Origin: Blautia glucerasea
GTDB lineage: Bacteria > Bacillota > Clostridia > Lachnospirales > Lachnospiraceae
NCBI RefSeq assembly: GCF_013304385.1
Contig: NZ_JAAITU010000001.1
Coordinates: 62,001-126,000 of the forward strand
DNA: 64,000 nt
Reading direction: 5' to 3'
Position 1 is the first letter of the stretch. Every line of letters begins with the position of its first letter. A program made the translations under genes and the position numbers. Shown piece by piece: positions 35,501-44,920 of this stretch. The notes under the pieces were generated by a model. The model worked only from the letters and a program-made list of their open reading frames with translations, did no database searches and had not been told where the DNA came from.

Positions 35501-36265
35501 ATGAAGAAAAATAATTTTTTACTAAGGGCAGGGAAAATAGTGATTTGTATATGCCTGTGTACAGCTGCGTTATGGAAAGGTGACACAATGTCTTTTTTTA
35601 CAGATAAAGATGAAAAGATCAACCGTTTTACCACAGGCAACCTGACGGTAGGATTGAAAGAACCGGAGTGGGACCCCAAAAAGGATAATGATGGTAAAAA
35701 TCTATATCCGGGGTGTACCTTATATAAAAATCCTACAGTTAAGAATATTACAGATAGCAGTCATGGGGAAGAACCCTGTTATGTACGGATGAAGGTGGAA
35801 ATCCTGGACAAACAGGGAGAACCGATTTCTGACATGGAAAAACTAAATCTGATTTATAAAACAATATATTATGATCCGGAATTTAAAGGAAGCTATACCA
35901 ATACAGGAGAATCAATTAAGCTTGTACAGAACCGGAAACCAGGATATTCCCTGAAGGAGATGACTTCTTATTCTATGATAAACCCATTGTGGGAAAAGGA
36001 TACATACAGATCCGGGAAAGCAAGTCTTGTTTTTAATTATAAGGGAAAAGACGGAACCGGAATTTTGAATAATGGAGAAGAGTCTATGCTTTTTACCACG
36101 ATTGTGATACCAACCGATTGGGATAACCGTCAGATTCAATTGGTGGATGGCTACAGGCTGGATATTTCTGTACAGGCAGTTCAGGCACAGGGAATCACTG
36201 CACCAAAGGAGGCCTGGGCTGTTATGGATCAGTTAACAGGAGGTGCAGATGAAAAAGATATTTAA
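35501..36265 (+). CDS. SipW-type exported protein 3
   Basis: A 254-residue exported protein. The signal helix ends in DTMSFFTDKDEKINRFTTGNL, the best match in this operon to the SipW-substrate pattern FFTD...N.FT.G. The body has the LKEPEWDPKKDND motif and EPCYVRMKVEIL beta strand shared with TasA-type domains. ATG 35501 is preferred over 35480 because it places the signal correctly and has GGAAGG upstream. It overlaps the next gene. Confidence 0.77.
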   Translation: MKKNNFLLRAGKIVICICLCTAALWKGDTMSFFTDKDEKINRFTTGNLTVGLKEPEWDPKKDNDGKNLYPGCTLYKNPTVKNITDSSHGEEPCYVRMKVEILDKQGEPISDMEKLNLIYKTIYYDPEFKGSYTNTGESIKLVQNRKPGYSLKEMTSYSMINPLWEKDTYRSGKASLVFNYKGKDGTGILNNGEESMLFTTIVIPTDWDNRQIQLVDGYRLDISVQAVQAQGITAPKEAWAVMDQLTGGADEKDI

Positions 36266-37523
36266 AAAAATAATGATTACAGCGTCTGGAGTTCTTTTGC
36301 TTACCTGTACGGCAGCAGGAGCGTGGAAAATCTCCGGAAGATCCAGAAATGTTCTTATCACAGCTTCTTTTTCCAATCGGATCATTGAGGAATATCAGAT
36401 ACCGGATCATGTGAATCCAGGCCAGAAGATTTCTAAAATCGTGAATGTGAAAAATACCGGAACACGGGATAGCTTTATAAGACTTCGCATTACCGGAGTT
36501 CTGGGGAAAAGGAATACAGAAGATCAGCTGGTACCGGATCCATCCTTGGATCCGGCTATGATACAAATGGAGTTTAATACGGAAAAATGGAAGAATCTGG
36601 GGGATGGTTACTGGTATTATACAGATATTCTGGAACCGGGAAAGACGACAAAGGAGCCGCTTTTAAAAGGCTTTTGGCTTCGTAAGGAGGCAGACAACCA
36701 GTATAAGGGGAAGGATGGGGAAATCCTTGTTGAATTAGAAAGCATACAGGCTTCAAGCACAGCACTGGAAGATCTGTGGAAGGTAAAGAAAGAAGTTCTG
36801 GGGGTATCAGAAAGCAAATGCAGAGCCTGCGATACGGTAACAAAGGTTACTGTGAAGAAAGATTCTAAGATTGTGATCAATGAAGGAGATGCAGATCTGT
36901 TTGCAAATTTTAAAAACCTTCTTCCAGGATGCGCAAGGACACAGAGCATAAAAATAAATAATCAAAGTGGAAACAGTATGGATCTGTATCTGAAAGCAGA
37001 GGATAATTCCGGGAAATCGCAGACAGGCGTGATGAAGAAAAAGATAGAGACCTTTCTTGGAAAATATGCATTTATACAGGTAAAGGAAGGAAATAAAGTG
37101 CTTTACCAGGGTGCTGTGAATGGAAAAACGAAAGGATCAGGACAACCTTTGACAAAAGGGATTTTGCTTGGGAGGTTTTTGGGAAAAACAAAAAAGGAAC
37201 TGGTTGTGAAGCTTTGGGTGAATACGGAAATGGGCAATGAATACCAGAATCTTACCGGAAAAGTAGACTGGGTTTTTTATGGTGAAGAAACTGATCCGAA
37301 CAATAAAACCGCAGACGATGCAGGAAAGAATGATCAGGCAGCGAATCCTTCATCATATGGCAATGCTGGTACCAAAATGGGTATGTCAGCCAGGATCAGC
37401 CCTAAAACAGATGACAGTTCAAAAATATCAGCCAATTTATGTCTTCTGGTAATTGGAATCAGTATGATAGCAATATACAAAAAGAAGGCAGCTGAATTTA
37501 AGAAAGGAAATTCGAAAAAATGA
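36249..37523 (+). CDS. SipW-type exported protein 4 with membrane/wall anchor tail
   Basis: A 424-residue exported protein with two beta domains. The first (about 35-175) begins after a signal helix and includes VNPGQKISKIVNVKNTGTRDSF. The second (about 195-345) has LLPGCARTQSIKINNQSGN. The tail ISPKTDD, a hydrophobic helix and KKKAAEFKKG resembles a divergent sortase or membrane anchor, so this may be the subunit that fixes the fibre to the cell. AGGAGG supports ATG 36249 rather than GTG 36243. Confidence 0.75.
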   Translation: MKKIFKKIMITASGVLLLTCTAAGAWKISGRSRNVLITASFSNRIIEEYQIPDHVNPGQKISKIVNVKNTGTRDSFIRLRITGVLGKRNTEDQLVPDPSLDPAMIQMEFNTEKWKNLGDGYWYYTDILEPGKTTKEPLLKGFWLRKEADNQYKGKDGEILVELESIQASSTALEDLWKVKKEVLGVSESKCRACDTVTKVTVKKDSKIVINEGDADLFANFKNLLPGCARTQSIKINNQSGNSMDLYLKAEDNSGKSQTGVMKKKIETFLGKYAFIQVKEGNKVLYQGAVNGKTKGSGQPLTKGILLGRFLGKTKKELVVKLWVNTEMGNEYQNLTGKVDWVFYGEETDPNNKTADDAGKNDQAANPSSYGNAGTKMGMSARISPKTDDSSKISANLCLLVIGISMIAIYKKKAAEFKKGNSKK

Positions 37524-38011
37524 AAGGCGTTAGATCCTGGCTGGTGAGAATGACAGAAGGGGTATTCTGTCTAGGCATGTTTATGATGGCTGTTCCTGTG
37601 GTTTTAGGAATGCAATGTTATACGGTGATTTCCGAAAGTATGGAACCTGAAATTCCAAAAGGCGCTGTGATTTATGTGAGAAAAATATCCTTTTCCAGGA
37701 TCAGACCAAAGGATGTGATCACATACCGGATAGGGCAGAAGGAAGGTACGGTCACCCACCGGGTGGTAAGGATTGACGAAAAAAGGAAGGTGCTGTTTAC
37801 AAAAGGGGACAGAAATAAAATTTGGGATGCATGCCCGGTGAAAGAAGAGCAGATCCAGGGAATCGTCAAAGGGTGTATACCTGTAGTGGGATATGGAATT
37901 TTGTTTTTTAAGACAAAATGCGGGATGGTGACACTGATAATTCTTCTGGTATTGGCAGAAGGGATCTGTCTGTTTATGAAAAGAAAGGAGAAGCAGAAAC
38001 ATAAATGCTGA
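37520..38011 (+). CDS. sipW: Signal peptidase I, SipW/ER type
   Basis: A 163-residue membrane peptidase with a helix at each end (about 12-32 and 136-155). The catalytic serine is in VISESMEPEIPKGAVIYV (about residue 40). A histidine in GTVTHRVVRID (about 79) takes the place of the usual lysine, which marks the ER/SipW class. KGDRNKIWD supplies the conserved aspartate. It should cleave the five exported proteins around it. It overlaps neighbours on both sides. Confidence 0.92.
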   Translation: MKGVRSWLVRMTEGVFCLGMFMMAVPVVLGMQCYTVISESMEPEIPKGAVIYVRKISFSRIRPKDVITYRIGQKEGTVTHRVVRIDEKRKVLFTKGDRNKIWDACPVKEEQIQGIVKGCIPVVGYGILFFKTKCGMVTLIILLVLAEGICLFMKRKEKQKHKC

Positions 38012-38649
38012 AGGTAAACAGAAAAAAATGTAAGATTTTAGCAGCAGTGGGGATGGGAACCTGTCTTATCGCAGGAGGCACATCAGCAGCTTATTTAAAA
38101 GATGCGGTTGGAGAGGTGCAAAATGTGATCACTGTAGGAAACATAAAAGCTGTATTAGAGGAACCCCACTGGAATCCGGAAAAGAAAATGTATTTACATC
38201 CTGGTGAGAGTACCCAAAAGGATCCGGTTGTGAAAAATACAGGGTTAAATGAGGAATATGCGTTTTTGGAAGTCCGTATACCGAAAAGAGAGATAGCTGT
38301 TGTTAATGACGATACAAAGATGAAAATGAACAAGGAATCAAGAGCGGTATTTACCTTTGAAGCAGAAAAAGGCTGGGAACTGGTGAGGCAGAAAGAACAG
38401 GAAGATCAGCAGGTCTATGTTTATGGATATCCGGAAATCTTAAAACCAGGAGAAAAGACGGAGCCTTTATTTAGAAATATTCGTGCGGTGAATTATCTGG
38501 AAGGAGATCTGAAAGGAGATGAGCTGCTAAAGGTTCAGGTAAAAGCGCAGGTGATCCAGACAAATGTGGAGGGAAAAAGCCTGTCGTTGATTTATCAGGA
38601 ATTTTTGAAACAGGAGCAGACAGACCAGAAAGGGGAATCGTATGTATAA
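38005..38649 (+). CDS. SipW-type exported protein 5
   Basis: A 214-residue exported protein. The signal helix is followed by TSAAYLKDAVGEVQNVITVGNIKAVLEEPHW, a recognisable SipW substrate start although the usual T-D is K-D. The rest is a single beta-rich domain with a PGEKTEPLFRNI turn that is also present in proteins 1 and 2 (GEKTEPLF, GETTVPLF). Probably another fibre subunit. It overlaps sipW and the adhesin gene. Confidence 0.77.
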   Translation: MLKVNRKKCKILAAVGMGTCLIAGGTSAAYLKDAVGEVQNVITVGNIKAVLEEPHWNPEKKMYLHPGESTQKDPVVKNTGLNEEYAFLEVRIPKREIAVVNDDTKMKMNKESRAVFTFEAEKGWELVRQKEQEDQQVYVYGYPEILKPGEKTEPLFRNIRAVNYLEGDLKGDELLKVQVKAQVIQTNVEGKSLSLIYQEFLKQEQTDQKGESYV

Positions 38650-41600
38650 TAAGAAAAAGAAAGGCAGGATACGCCTGCTTGCAGGTATGGTGGCTGTCTT
38701 GCTTTTGGCAGGAAGTGGTCTTGGATATGTACAGGCGGAAAATACCGAAAGCCAGAATGGGCAAAGCAGCCAGGAACTGGAAGAAACTTATCAGAATTGG
38801 GAAATCCAGGATGTTGATGAAAGTCTGTCCGAAAATAGAGGGGATGTTTTAGCATCTGATCCTGAAACTGCTGCTGAAATACCTGAAGAAATTGAAGACG
38901 TGGAAGATGTTATGGAAGAAACGGATTTACTTAACCAGCAGGAAGCAGATGAAGAGTTTTCTGATCAGAATGGAGAGATTCAGGAGAATATAGAGGATCA
39001 ACTTGCTGATCCGGATTTGAAAAATGAAATAACTGCAGTAACAGAAGGGAAAGCTATCATTTCCTCCGGATCTGAATACAGGCTTGTAACAGCCGGCAGT
39101 GAAGTTTATAAGGGAAATTATAATCTTCTGGGAGATTCCAATAACAGAAAGAAATTTGTATTTGTTCCTTTTAATAATGCAGGAAATGATGTTGCATATC
39201 TGGAAGTGGGAGGTGTGATCTATTTTGTCCCCAGGAATATGAACGCAGCAGGAAAGTATGGATTTCTTGTGCAGAATGTAGGGTTTAACAGTGAAATGAA
39301 CTGCGGATTGGATATGCGTTTTACAGTTACAGGATATAAGGATTATGTGCTGGATGATAATGGAAATGGAGTATCGGGAATTTATCCTGCTTTTGGATTC
39401 TGGAAAAAATATGGCTTATGTTTTGCATTTGGTGGAGCGGACCAGAATATCCGGATAGAGATTCTAAAGCATGGAACAAGCATACCGGTAAAGGGGGATT
39501 ACAGTTTTCGCTGGCTGGATATTGATGCAGGCCAGAGATTCGGAATCCGTCTCCTGGATGGTACCCTGGCAGGACGATATGCAATGAAAAGCTGTTCTGC
39601 TTACTATCAGAATGATTTTTCCAGGTTTAATCAGACCTACCAGATGGTGAATGCTGCTCAGAATACAGACTATCATGGAAAAACGGGAAAATGGATGGAT
39701 GGTACTGTATATTGGGAACTGAAGGATTGCTCCAAATTGAATCTGCTGATCGCAACAGCAGGTAACTCCAAGCAGGGGCGCAGGCCGGCAGAATCCAGCA
39801 GGGAGAAATATGCACAGTACAGTACCGGAAAATTTCCTGAGGATACAGGAGTGGATATGGGACTGCTTGCCTGGGATGGAGAATCTTATGGTGCAAGAGA
39901 GAATCCTCAGAAGATTTACAAATATGTTAGCAATACGGAGGTAAGCCTGGCAGAACTGGCTGGAAAAACAGAAAATCTGGTTGGAGCAGCAGGCGATTCA
40001 TTTTATTATTATTTGACAAACCATGTTCCTGTAGAGGCACCTGCCTACTATTATAACCAATATACTATTGCGGATATGCTTCCGGTGGGAGCTGTTTATG
40101 ATGGAGCGGTACAGGTGATCAAAGGAGAGACAGGGGAAGATGTAACCGGATGGTTCCAGGTTTCTACAGAAGGTCAGGGTATTACCTTTCAGTCTGTACA
40201 CTTATCTAATAGCGACTTTTATGGCTCTACATATATTTTTAAGATACGGGTCAGGATGGATACAAGCCAGCTTCAACCTACAGCAGAAGGTAATTATCTG
40301 GTTTACCGGATTTCCAATAGTGCATCAGTCACAAGCTGTCACAAAACAGATGCGCAGGCGAAGACAGCTGTTTCTCAGCCGGTATATACTACTTTAAAAG
40401 AATTGGGAAAAGGAAAAATCCATATCCGTAAAACGGATGCTGCTGGGAAAGAACTTCCTGGAGCCGTGTTTGAGATCCGGTCTGCTGAAAATATTTATTC
40501 TCCGGCAGGAGCTTTACTTCTGGAGGAGGGGACGATAGTGCAGCAGCTTACTCTGACATCCGGGAAAGGTGTTTCAGATCCATTATATGCCGGAAAATAT
40601 ACGGTGTCTGAGATAAATCCACCAGCAGGTTATTGTACGGATCCGGCTCCCCAGATTGTAGAAGTGAAAAGCACCGGGTATGAAAGCCAGCCGTCAGAAG
40701 CTGTATTTATTAATAGTCCGACCACAGTATATCTGAAAAAAGTATCTGAGCGTCTGGAAGGGGAAAATGAGTATACACCATTACAGGGCGTAGGATTTAT
40801 GGTCTGGAATAAAGATAGTGGAAAGGAAACAGGACAGAAGCTTTTTACAGATTCCCAGGGGCTTATACTTTTAAGTGGATATATTCCTGGCACTTATTGT
40901 TATCAGGAAACCAACATACCGGAAGGCTATGCCGGAGACCTGATATCCGGAGAATTTGTGATTGATGAAAAAGGGCTGTGCCAGGGGGAGAAGGATCATA
41001 TGATCCTGGTAGAAAATTCCTGTATTAAAGCTGAATTCCTAAAAGTTGATAAAAGTACTGGAAAGCCGATTTCAGGTGCAAAACTTCAATTGACAGATGA
41101 CAAAGGAACAGTAGTTGAAACATGGATTTCCGGTGAAAAACCTTACAGGATCAATCGGATACCGAAAGGCCTTTACACATTGACAGAATTGGAAGCACCC
41201 ACAGGGTATAAAAAAGGAAAACCAGTAACCTGTCAGATAGAAGCAAGTGATCAGCTTCAGTCCTTCAGGATTATGAATGTAAAGTATGTAACTATAAAAC
41301 TGCAAAAGACCATTCATAGTGAGGAAATCGTACAGGCACATGGAACGCCATGTTTCTTTCTGAAAGTCACAGGCCAGGATCTGGATGGGGAATCATATAC
41401 TCTGTTCAAAGAAGTACGTTTTCCTGAAATTGGGATCCAGGGGAAAAAAGAGTATTCTGTGATGATAAGTTTTCAGGTGCCAGCCGGGCAGTATCAGGCT
41501 TTTGAAGAAAAAACAGCCAGATATATGCTGGAAGAAATACGAAATGTGAAAAATGGAAGTATAACTGCAGATGGCTGTGTAGACTTTCAACTGTCTGGGA

Positions 41601-41698
41601 ATCAGGACGGAGAAGCGGAATTTGTGAATAAAAAAGTAACGGATGAATACTTAAGTCACACGGATTTTGTAAGAAATGTGATCATTCCGGCCAAGTGA
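38642..41698 (+). CDS. Large SpaA/Cna-B-type surface adhesin
   Basis: A 1018-residue exported protein. A signal peptide (1-29) precedes a long acidic region (about 30-135). A large N-terminal head (about 140-580) follows. Then come three SpaA/Cna-B-like domains starting near 589 (KIHIRKTDAAGKELPGAVFEI), 694 (VYLKKVSE) and 795 (AEFLKVDKSTGKPISGAKLQL), each with the lysine and E-x-x-P-GY pattern of self-formed isopeptide bonds. A last beta domain ends at 1018 with no LPxTG or membrane helix. Position in the operon suggests it decorates or tips the fibre. Confidence 0.85.
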   Translation: MYNKKKKGRIRLLAGMVAVLLLAGSGLGYVQAENTESQNGQSSQELEETYQNWEIQDVDESLSENRGDVLASDPETAAEIPEEIEDVEDVMEETDLLNQQEADEEFSDQNGEIQENIEDQLADPDLKNEITAVTEGKAIISSGSEYRLVTAGSEVYKGNYNLLGDSNNRKKFVFVPFNNAGNDVAYLEVGGVIYFVPRNMNAAGKYGFLVQNVGFNSEMNCGLDMRFTVTGYKDYVLDDNGNGVSGIYPAFGFWKKYGLCFAFGGADQNIRIEILKHGTSIPVKGDYSFRWLDIDAGQRFGIRLLDGTLAGRYAMKSCSAYYQNDFSRFNQTYQMVNAAQNTDYHGKTGKWMDGTVYWELKDCSKLNLLIATAGNSKQGRRPAESSREKYAQYSTGKFPEDTGVDMGLLAWDGESYGARENPQKIYKYVSNTEVSLAELAGKTENLVGAAGDSFYYYLTNHVPVEAPAYYYNQYTIADMLPVGAVYDGAVQVIKGETGEDVTGWFQVSTEGQGITFQSVHLSNSDFYGSTYIFKIRVRMDTSQLQPTAEGNYLVYRISNSASVTSCHKTDAQAKTAVSQPVYTTLKELGKGKIHIRKTDAAGKELPGAVFEIRSAENIYSPAGALLLEEGTIVQQLTLTSGKGVSDPLYAGKYTVSEINPPAGYCTDPAPQIVEVKSTGYESQPSEAVFINSPTTVYLKKVSERLEGENEYTPLQGVGFMVWNKDSGKETGQKLFTDSQGLILLSGYIPGTYCYQETNIPEGYAGDLISGEFVIDEKGLCQGEKDHMILVENSCIKAEFLKVDKSTGKPISGAKLQLTDDKGTVVETWISGEKPYRINRIPKGLYTLTELEAPTGYKKGKPVTCQIEASDQLQSFRIMNVKYVTIKLQKTIHSEEIVQAHGTPCFFLKVTGQDLDGESYTLFKEVRFPEIGIQGKKEYSVMISFQVPAGQYQAFEEKTARYMLEEIRNVKNGSITADGCVDFQLSGNQDGEAEFVNKKVTDEYLSHTDFVRNVIIPAK

Positions 41699-41708
41699 AA
41701 AAATAAGT

Positions 41709-41810
41709 GGTGCCAGACAAAAATTAATGTGCCAGGTAAAAATATGCGTGCCAGACAAAAAATATGTGTGTCAGGCATAAAAAAAATATGCGTGTCAGGC
41801 AAAAATAAGT
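41709..41810 (+). repeat. Degenerate tandem repeat before tRNA-Thr
   Basis: Five units of 19-24 bp on the theme GTGYCAGRCAAAAA(TATGC). They fill the space between the adhesin stop and the tRNA promoter. Confidence 0.75.
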
Positions 41811-41811
41811 G

Positions 41812-41840
41812 TTGACAATTAATCGGTTCTCTGCTAATAT
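41812..41840 (+). promoter_or_regulatory. Promoter of tRNA-Thr
   Basis: TTGACA (41812-41817), 17-bp spacer, TAATAT (41835-41840). The start should fall some 30 bp before the tRNA. Confidence 0.8.
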
Positions 41841-41875
41841 AATTGACTGTGAGCGGCAAAAAGCTTGCAGTCAGT

Positions 41876-41947
41876 GCTGCTGTGGCTCAGTCGGTAGAGC
41901 GTCGCCTTGGTAAGGCGGAGGTCACGGGTCCGATTCCCGTCAGCAGC
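41876..41947 (+). tRNA. tRNA-Thr (anticodon GGT)
   Basis: A full cloverleaf: acceptor GCTGCTG/CAGCAGC, D arm GCTC...GAGC, anticodon stem TCGCC/GGCGG with loop TTGGTAA giving anticodon GGT, T arm with TCCGATT loop. CCA is not encoded. It is followed by a terminator. Confidence 0.95.
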
Positions 41948-41950
41948 TTT

Positions 41951-41982
41951 AAAGTCCTTGATTTTCAAGGACTTTTTTTCTA
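41951..41982 (+). terminator. Terminator after tRNA-Thr
   Basis: AAGTCCTTG and CAAGGACTT around ATTTT, then a T-run. Confidence 0.9.
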
Positions 41983-42039
41983 AATAAAAATGCTTACAAG
42001 CGGGAAAAAGTAAGACCATTAGCAATAGGAGGGGAAAAG

Positions 42040-43707
42040 ATGGAAAACGAAACCATTTCCAAGAATTTTATTGAGAATATTATTGATAAAGATCTGGCAG
42101 AGGGAGTTTATGATACTGTTCATACCCGTTTTCCGCCGGAGCCAAATGGTTATCTGCATATTGGCCATGCAAAGTCTATTCTTTTGAATTATGGTCTTGC
42201 TAAAGAATACAATGGTAAATTTAATATGCGTTTTGATGATACAAACCCGACCAAAGAAAAATCAGAGTTTGTAGATTCTATTAAAGAAGATATCCATTGG
42301 CTGGGAGCAGATTGGGAAGACAGACTGTTTTTTGCGTCTGATTATTTTCCACAGATGTATGAGGCTGCTGTAAAGCTGATCAAAAAAGGTAAAGCTTATG
42401 TTTGTGATCTGACTGCTGAACAGATCCGTGAGTATAGGGGAACCCTGACAGAGCCGGGAAAGGAAAGCCCTTACCGCAACCGTTCTGTAGAAGAAAACCT
42501 GAATTTATTTGAAGAGATGAAGGAAGGCAAATATGGTGATGGAGAGAAAGTACTGAGAGCTAAAATTGATATGGCATCTCCAAACATGAATATGCGTGAT
42601 CCTGTTATTTACAGAGTTGCTCATCGTACCCATCACAGAACAGGAGACACCTGGTGTATTTATCCAATGTATGATTTCGCACACCCCATTGAGGATGCTA
42701 TTGAAGGGATCACCCATTCTATCTGCACCTTGGAGTTTGAGGATCACAGACCGCTTTATAACTGGGTGGTAGAGGAACTGGAGTATCCCCATCCGCCAAA
42801 ACAGATCGAGTTTGCAAAGCTGTATCTTACCAATGTGGTAACTGGTAAACGTTATATCAAAAAGCTTGTAGAAGATGGTATTGTAGATGGTTGGGATGAT
42901 CCGCGTCTTGTATCTATTGCAGGTCTTCGCAGGAGAGGATATACACCTGAATCTATTAAGAAATTTGTAGAGCTTTGCGGTGTTTCCAAGGCAGACAGTT
43001 CTGTCGATTATGCAGCACTGGAATACTGCATCAGAGAAGATCTTAAGTTAAAAAGACCGCGTATGATGGCTGTTCTGGATCCTATCAAACTGGTGATTGA
43101 TAATTATCCGGAAGATCAGATTGAATATCTGGATGCTCCTAACAATATGGAGAATGAAGCTCTGGGCAGCCGGAAGATACCATTTGGAAAAGAATTGTAT
43201 ATCGAAAGAGAAGATTTCATGATCGAACCTCCTAAGAAATACAAAAGACTTTTCCTAGGAACAGAGGTACGCCTGATGAATGCATACTTTGTCACATGCA
43301 CCGGATTTGAAGCGGATGATGATGGTACTGTACGGGTAGTGCATTGTACCTATGATCCGGCTACCAAGGGAGGTAATGCACCGGATGGACGTAAAGTAAA
43401 AGGGACGATCCATTGGGTAGAAGCAACCCATGCAGGAAAAGTCCTGGTTCGTCTGTATGAGAACATTGTAGATGAGGAAAAGGGTGTATACAATAAAGAA
43501 GATGGTTCCCTGAACCTGAATCCGAATTCTCTGGTTAAAGCAGAGGCCTATGTGGAACCTGCACTGTTGGAAGCAAAGGGATATGACAGCTATCAGTTTG
43601 TGCGGAATGGTTTCTTCTGTGCGGATATTCATGATTCAAAAGAAGGGCAGCCTGTTTTTAACAGGATCGTATCATTGAAGAGCAGCTTTAAACTTCCAAA
43701 AGCATAA
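42040..43707 (+). CDS. glnS: Glutamine--tRNA ligase
   Basis: A 555-residue GlnRS. The HIGH motif is in [16 protein letters not shown], and the GWDDPRL and [14 protein letters not shown] segments are specific to GlnRS. The C-terminal beta-barrel anticodon domain is complete. The KMSKS-type loop reads [11 protein letters not shown], where E. coli has VMSKRKL, so only the lysine-arginine core is kept. GlnRS is unusual in Firmicutes, most of which use the GatCAB route, but it occurs in Lachnospiraceae. AGGAGG precedes ATG. Confidence 0.95.
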   Translation: MENETISKNFIENIIDKDLAEGVYDTVHTRFPPEPNGYLHIGHAKSILLNYGLAKEYNGKFNMRFDDTNPTKEKSEFVDSIKEDIHWLGADWEDRLFFASDYFPQMYEAAVKLIKKGKAYVCDLTAEQIREYRGTLTEPGKESPYRNRSVEENLNLFEEMKEGKYGDGEKVLRAKIDMASPNMNMRDPVIYRVAHRTHHRTGDTWCIYPMYDFAHPIEDAIEGITHSICTLEFEDHRPLYNWVVEELEYPHPPKQIEFAKLYLTNVVTGKRYIKKLVEDGIVDGWDDPRLVSIAGLRRRGYTPESIKKFVELCGVSKADSSVDYAALEYCIREDLKLKRPRMMAVLDPIKLVIDNYPEDQIEYLDAPNNMENEALGSRKIPFGKELYIEREDFMIEPPKKYKRLFLGTEVRLMNAYFVTCTGFEADDDGTVRVVHCTYDPATKGGNAPDGRKVKGTIHWVEATHAGKVLVRLYENIVDEEKGVYNKEDGSLNLNPNSLVKAEAYVEPALLEAKGYDSYQFVRNGFFCADIHDSKEGQPVFNRIVSLKSSFKLPKA

Positions 43708-43720
43708 AGATAAATAGAAA

Positions 43721-43754
43721 GGGGATGCAGCCTGTATTAAAGGCCTGCATCCCC
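43721..43754. terminator. Hairpin between convergent genes
   Basis: GGGGATGCAG (43721-43730) pairs with CTGCATCCCC (43745-43754). Poor T-run on +, better on - (TTTCT). Confidence 0.65.
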
Positions 43755-43762
43755 TGAATTAT

Positions 43763-44140
43763 TTATTCCACAGGAATTTCGGTTGTAGTTTCATCAGCTG
43801 CATCTTCCTGGGGAGTATCAGTAGTCTTATCAGTTTCATTCTTTGCTTCCGGTTGGGAGTTGTCAGCAGTTGTGGTTTCGTCAGCTGTATCTTCCTGGGA
43901 AGCGGCTGTAACGTCATTTTCAGTTTCATCGTTTGGAGATGGTTCCCAGGACTGGAATGCTTCTTTAGATTCCTTTGCAGGCTTTTCTTCAGATTCGTCC
44001 TGATCAAAGTCTTCATCATCAAAATCAAAATCCTCAAGATCCGTGCGATTTTTCAAAAAAGCTGCAGCAATAGCACCAGCAGCAGCGGCTGTCAGGGCGC
44101 CAACAGCGACAAATCCCCAGTATTTATTAATTTTTGCCAT
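43763..44140 (-). CDS. Membrane-anchored acidic protein, unknown
   Basis: A 125-residue protein with one N-terminal membrane helix (about 8-29), then a strongly acidic and threonine/alanine-rich tail with imperfect repeats (ADETTT, ...DTADETTTAD). Looks like a YtxH-like small envelope or stress protein, but no family was recognised. It has its own AAAGGAG site and converges on glnS. Confidence 0.65.
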   Translation of the reverse strand: MAKINKYWGFVAVGALTAAAAGAIAAAFLKNRTDLEDFDFDDEDFDQDESEEKPAKESKEAFQSWEPSPNDETENDVTAASQEDTADETTTADNSQPEAKNETDKTTDTPQEDAADETTTEIPVE

Positions 44141-44325
44141 GGTGATATACTCCTTTCATATTATGAGTAAAACCAAGTGATTAGATTACTCATTTCTAAT
44201 GTGTCCATTGTAATACTTTTGCCTGAAAAAGAAAAGAAAAATATAAAAGAAGTTGCATGGCAGAAAGGGAGAGGGTATACTATAGCATGTTAAAAATCGA
44301 AGAAAAAGAATTTGCAGGAGGAATT

Positions 44326-44916
44326 ATGGATAATATTATTCTGGCATCTGCATCTCCGCGCAGGAAAGAACTTCTGCAGCTGGCAGGAGTAAGTTTTACA
44401 GTACTTCCTGCAACAGGAGAAGAACAGATCAGTACAGATATCCCATGGGAAGCGGTGGAACAGTTATCCTTCCAGAAAGCACAGATGGTGGCTGAAAGCC
44501 ATTTTTGGGAAGAGGGAACTCTGGTTATAGGAGCAGATACCATCGTTGTTTATCAGGAAAAGATACTTGGAAAGCCAAAAGATGCAAAAGACGCAGTACA
44601 AACACTGCTTTGCCTTCAAGGGAATACTCATCAGGTATACACAGGTGTGACAGTTTTTAAAAAACAGGCTGGCCAGTGGCTTACCAATACGTTCTGGGAA
44701 TGTACAGATGTTACGTTCTACCCGGTGTCTTTGGAAGAAATCCAAGCATATGTAAAAACAGGCGAGCCAATGGATAAGGCTGGAAGCTATGGGATCCAGG
44801 GGGCTTTCGGGATTTATGTAAAAGAGATCAAGGGAGATTACAATAATGTGATCGGCCTTCCTGTTGGACGGCTTTTATACGAAACGAAAAAAATGGGGAT
44901 AAATCTGAAAGGATGA
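44326..44916 (+). CDS. maf: Maf nucleotide pyrophosphatase
   Basis: A 196-residue Maf/YhdE protein, which hydrolyses dTTP, UTP or modified nucleotides to monophosphates. ILASASPRRKELL at the N-terminus and the E...GADTIVV and EPMDKAGSYGIQG motifs are diagnostic. The frame opens at 44257, but GCAGGAGG sits before ATG 44326 and the family start fits there. It is followed 4 bp later by a HAD gene. Confidence 0.93.
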   Translation: MDNIILASASPRRKELLQLAGVSFTVLPATGEEQISTDIPWEAVEQLSFQKAQMVAESHFWEEGTLVIGADTIVVYQEKILGKPKDAKDAVQTLLCLQGNTHQVYTGVTVFKKQAGQWLTNTFWECTDVTFYPVSLEEIQAYVKTGEPMDKAGSYGIQGAFGIYVKEIKGDYNNVIGLPVGRLLYETKKMGINLKG

Positions 44917-44920
44917 GATT

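Noticed and set aside
41709-41810. CRISPR array
   Set aside because: Units are short, degenerate and without spacers; no cas genes nearby.
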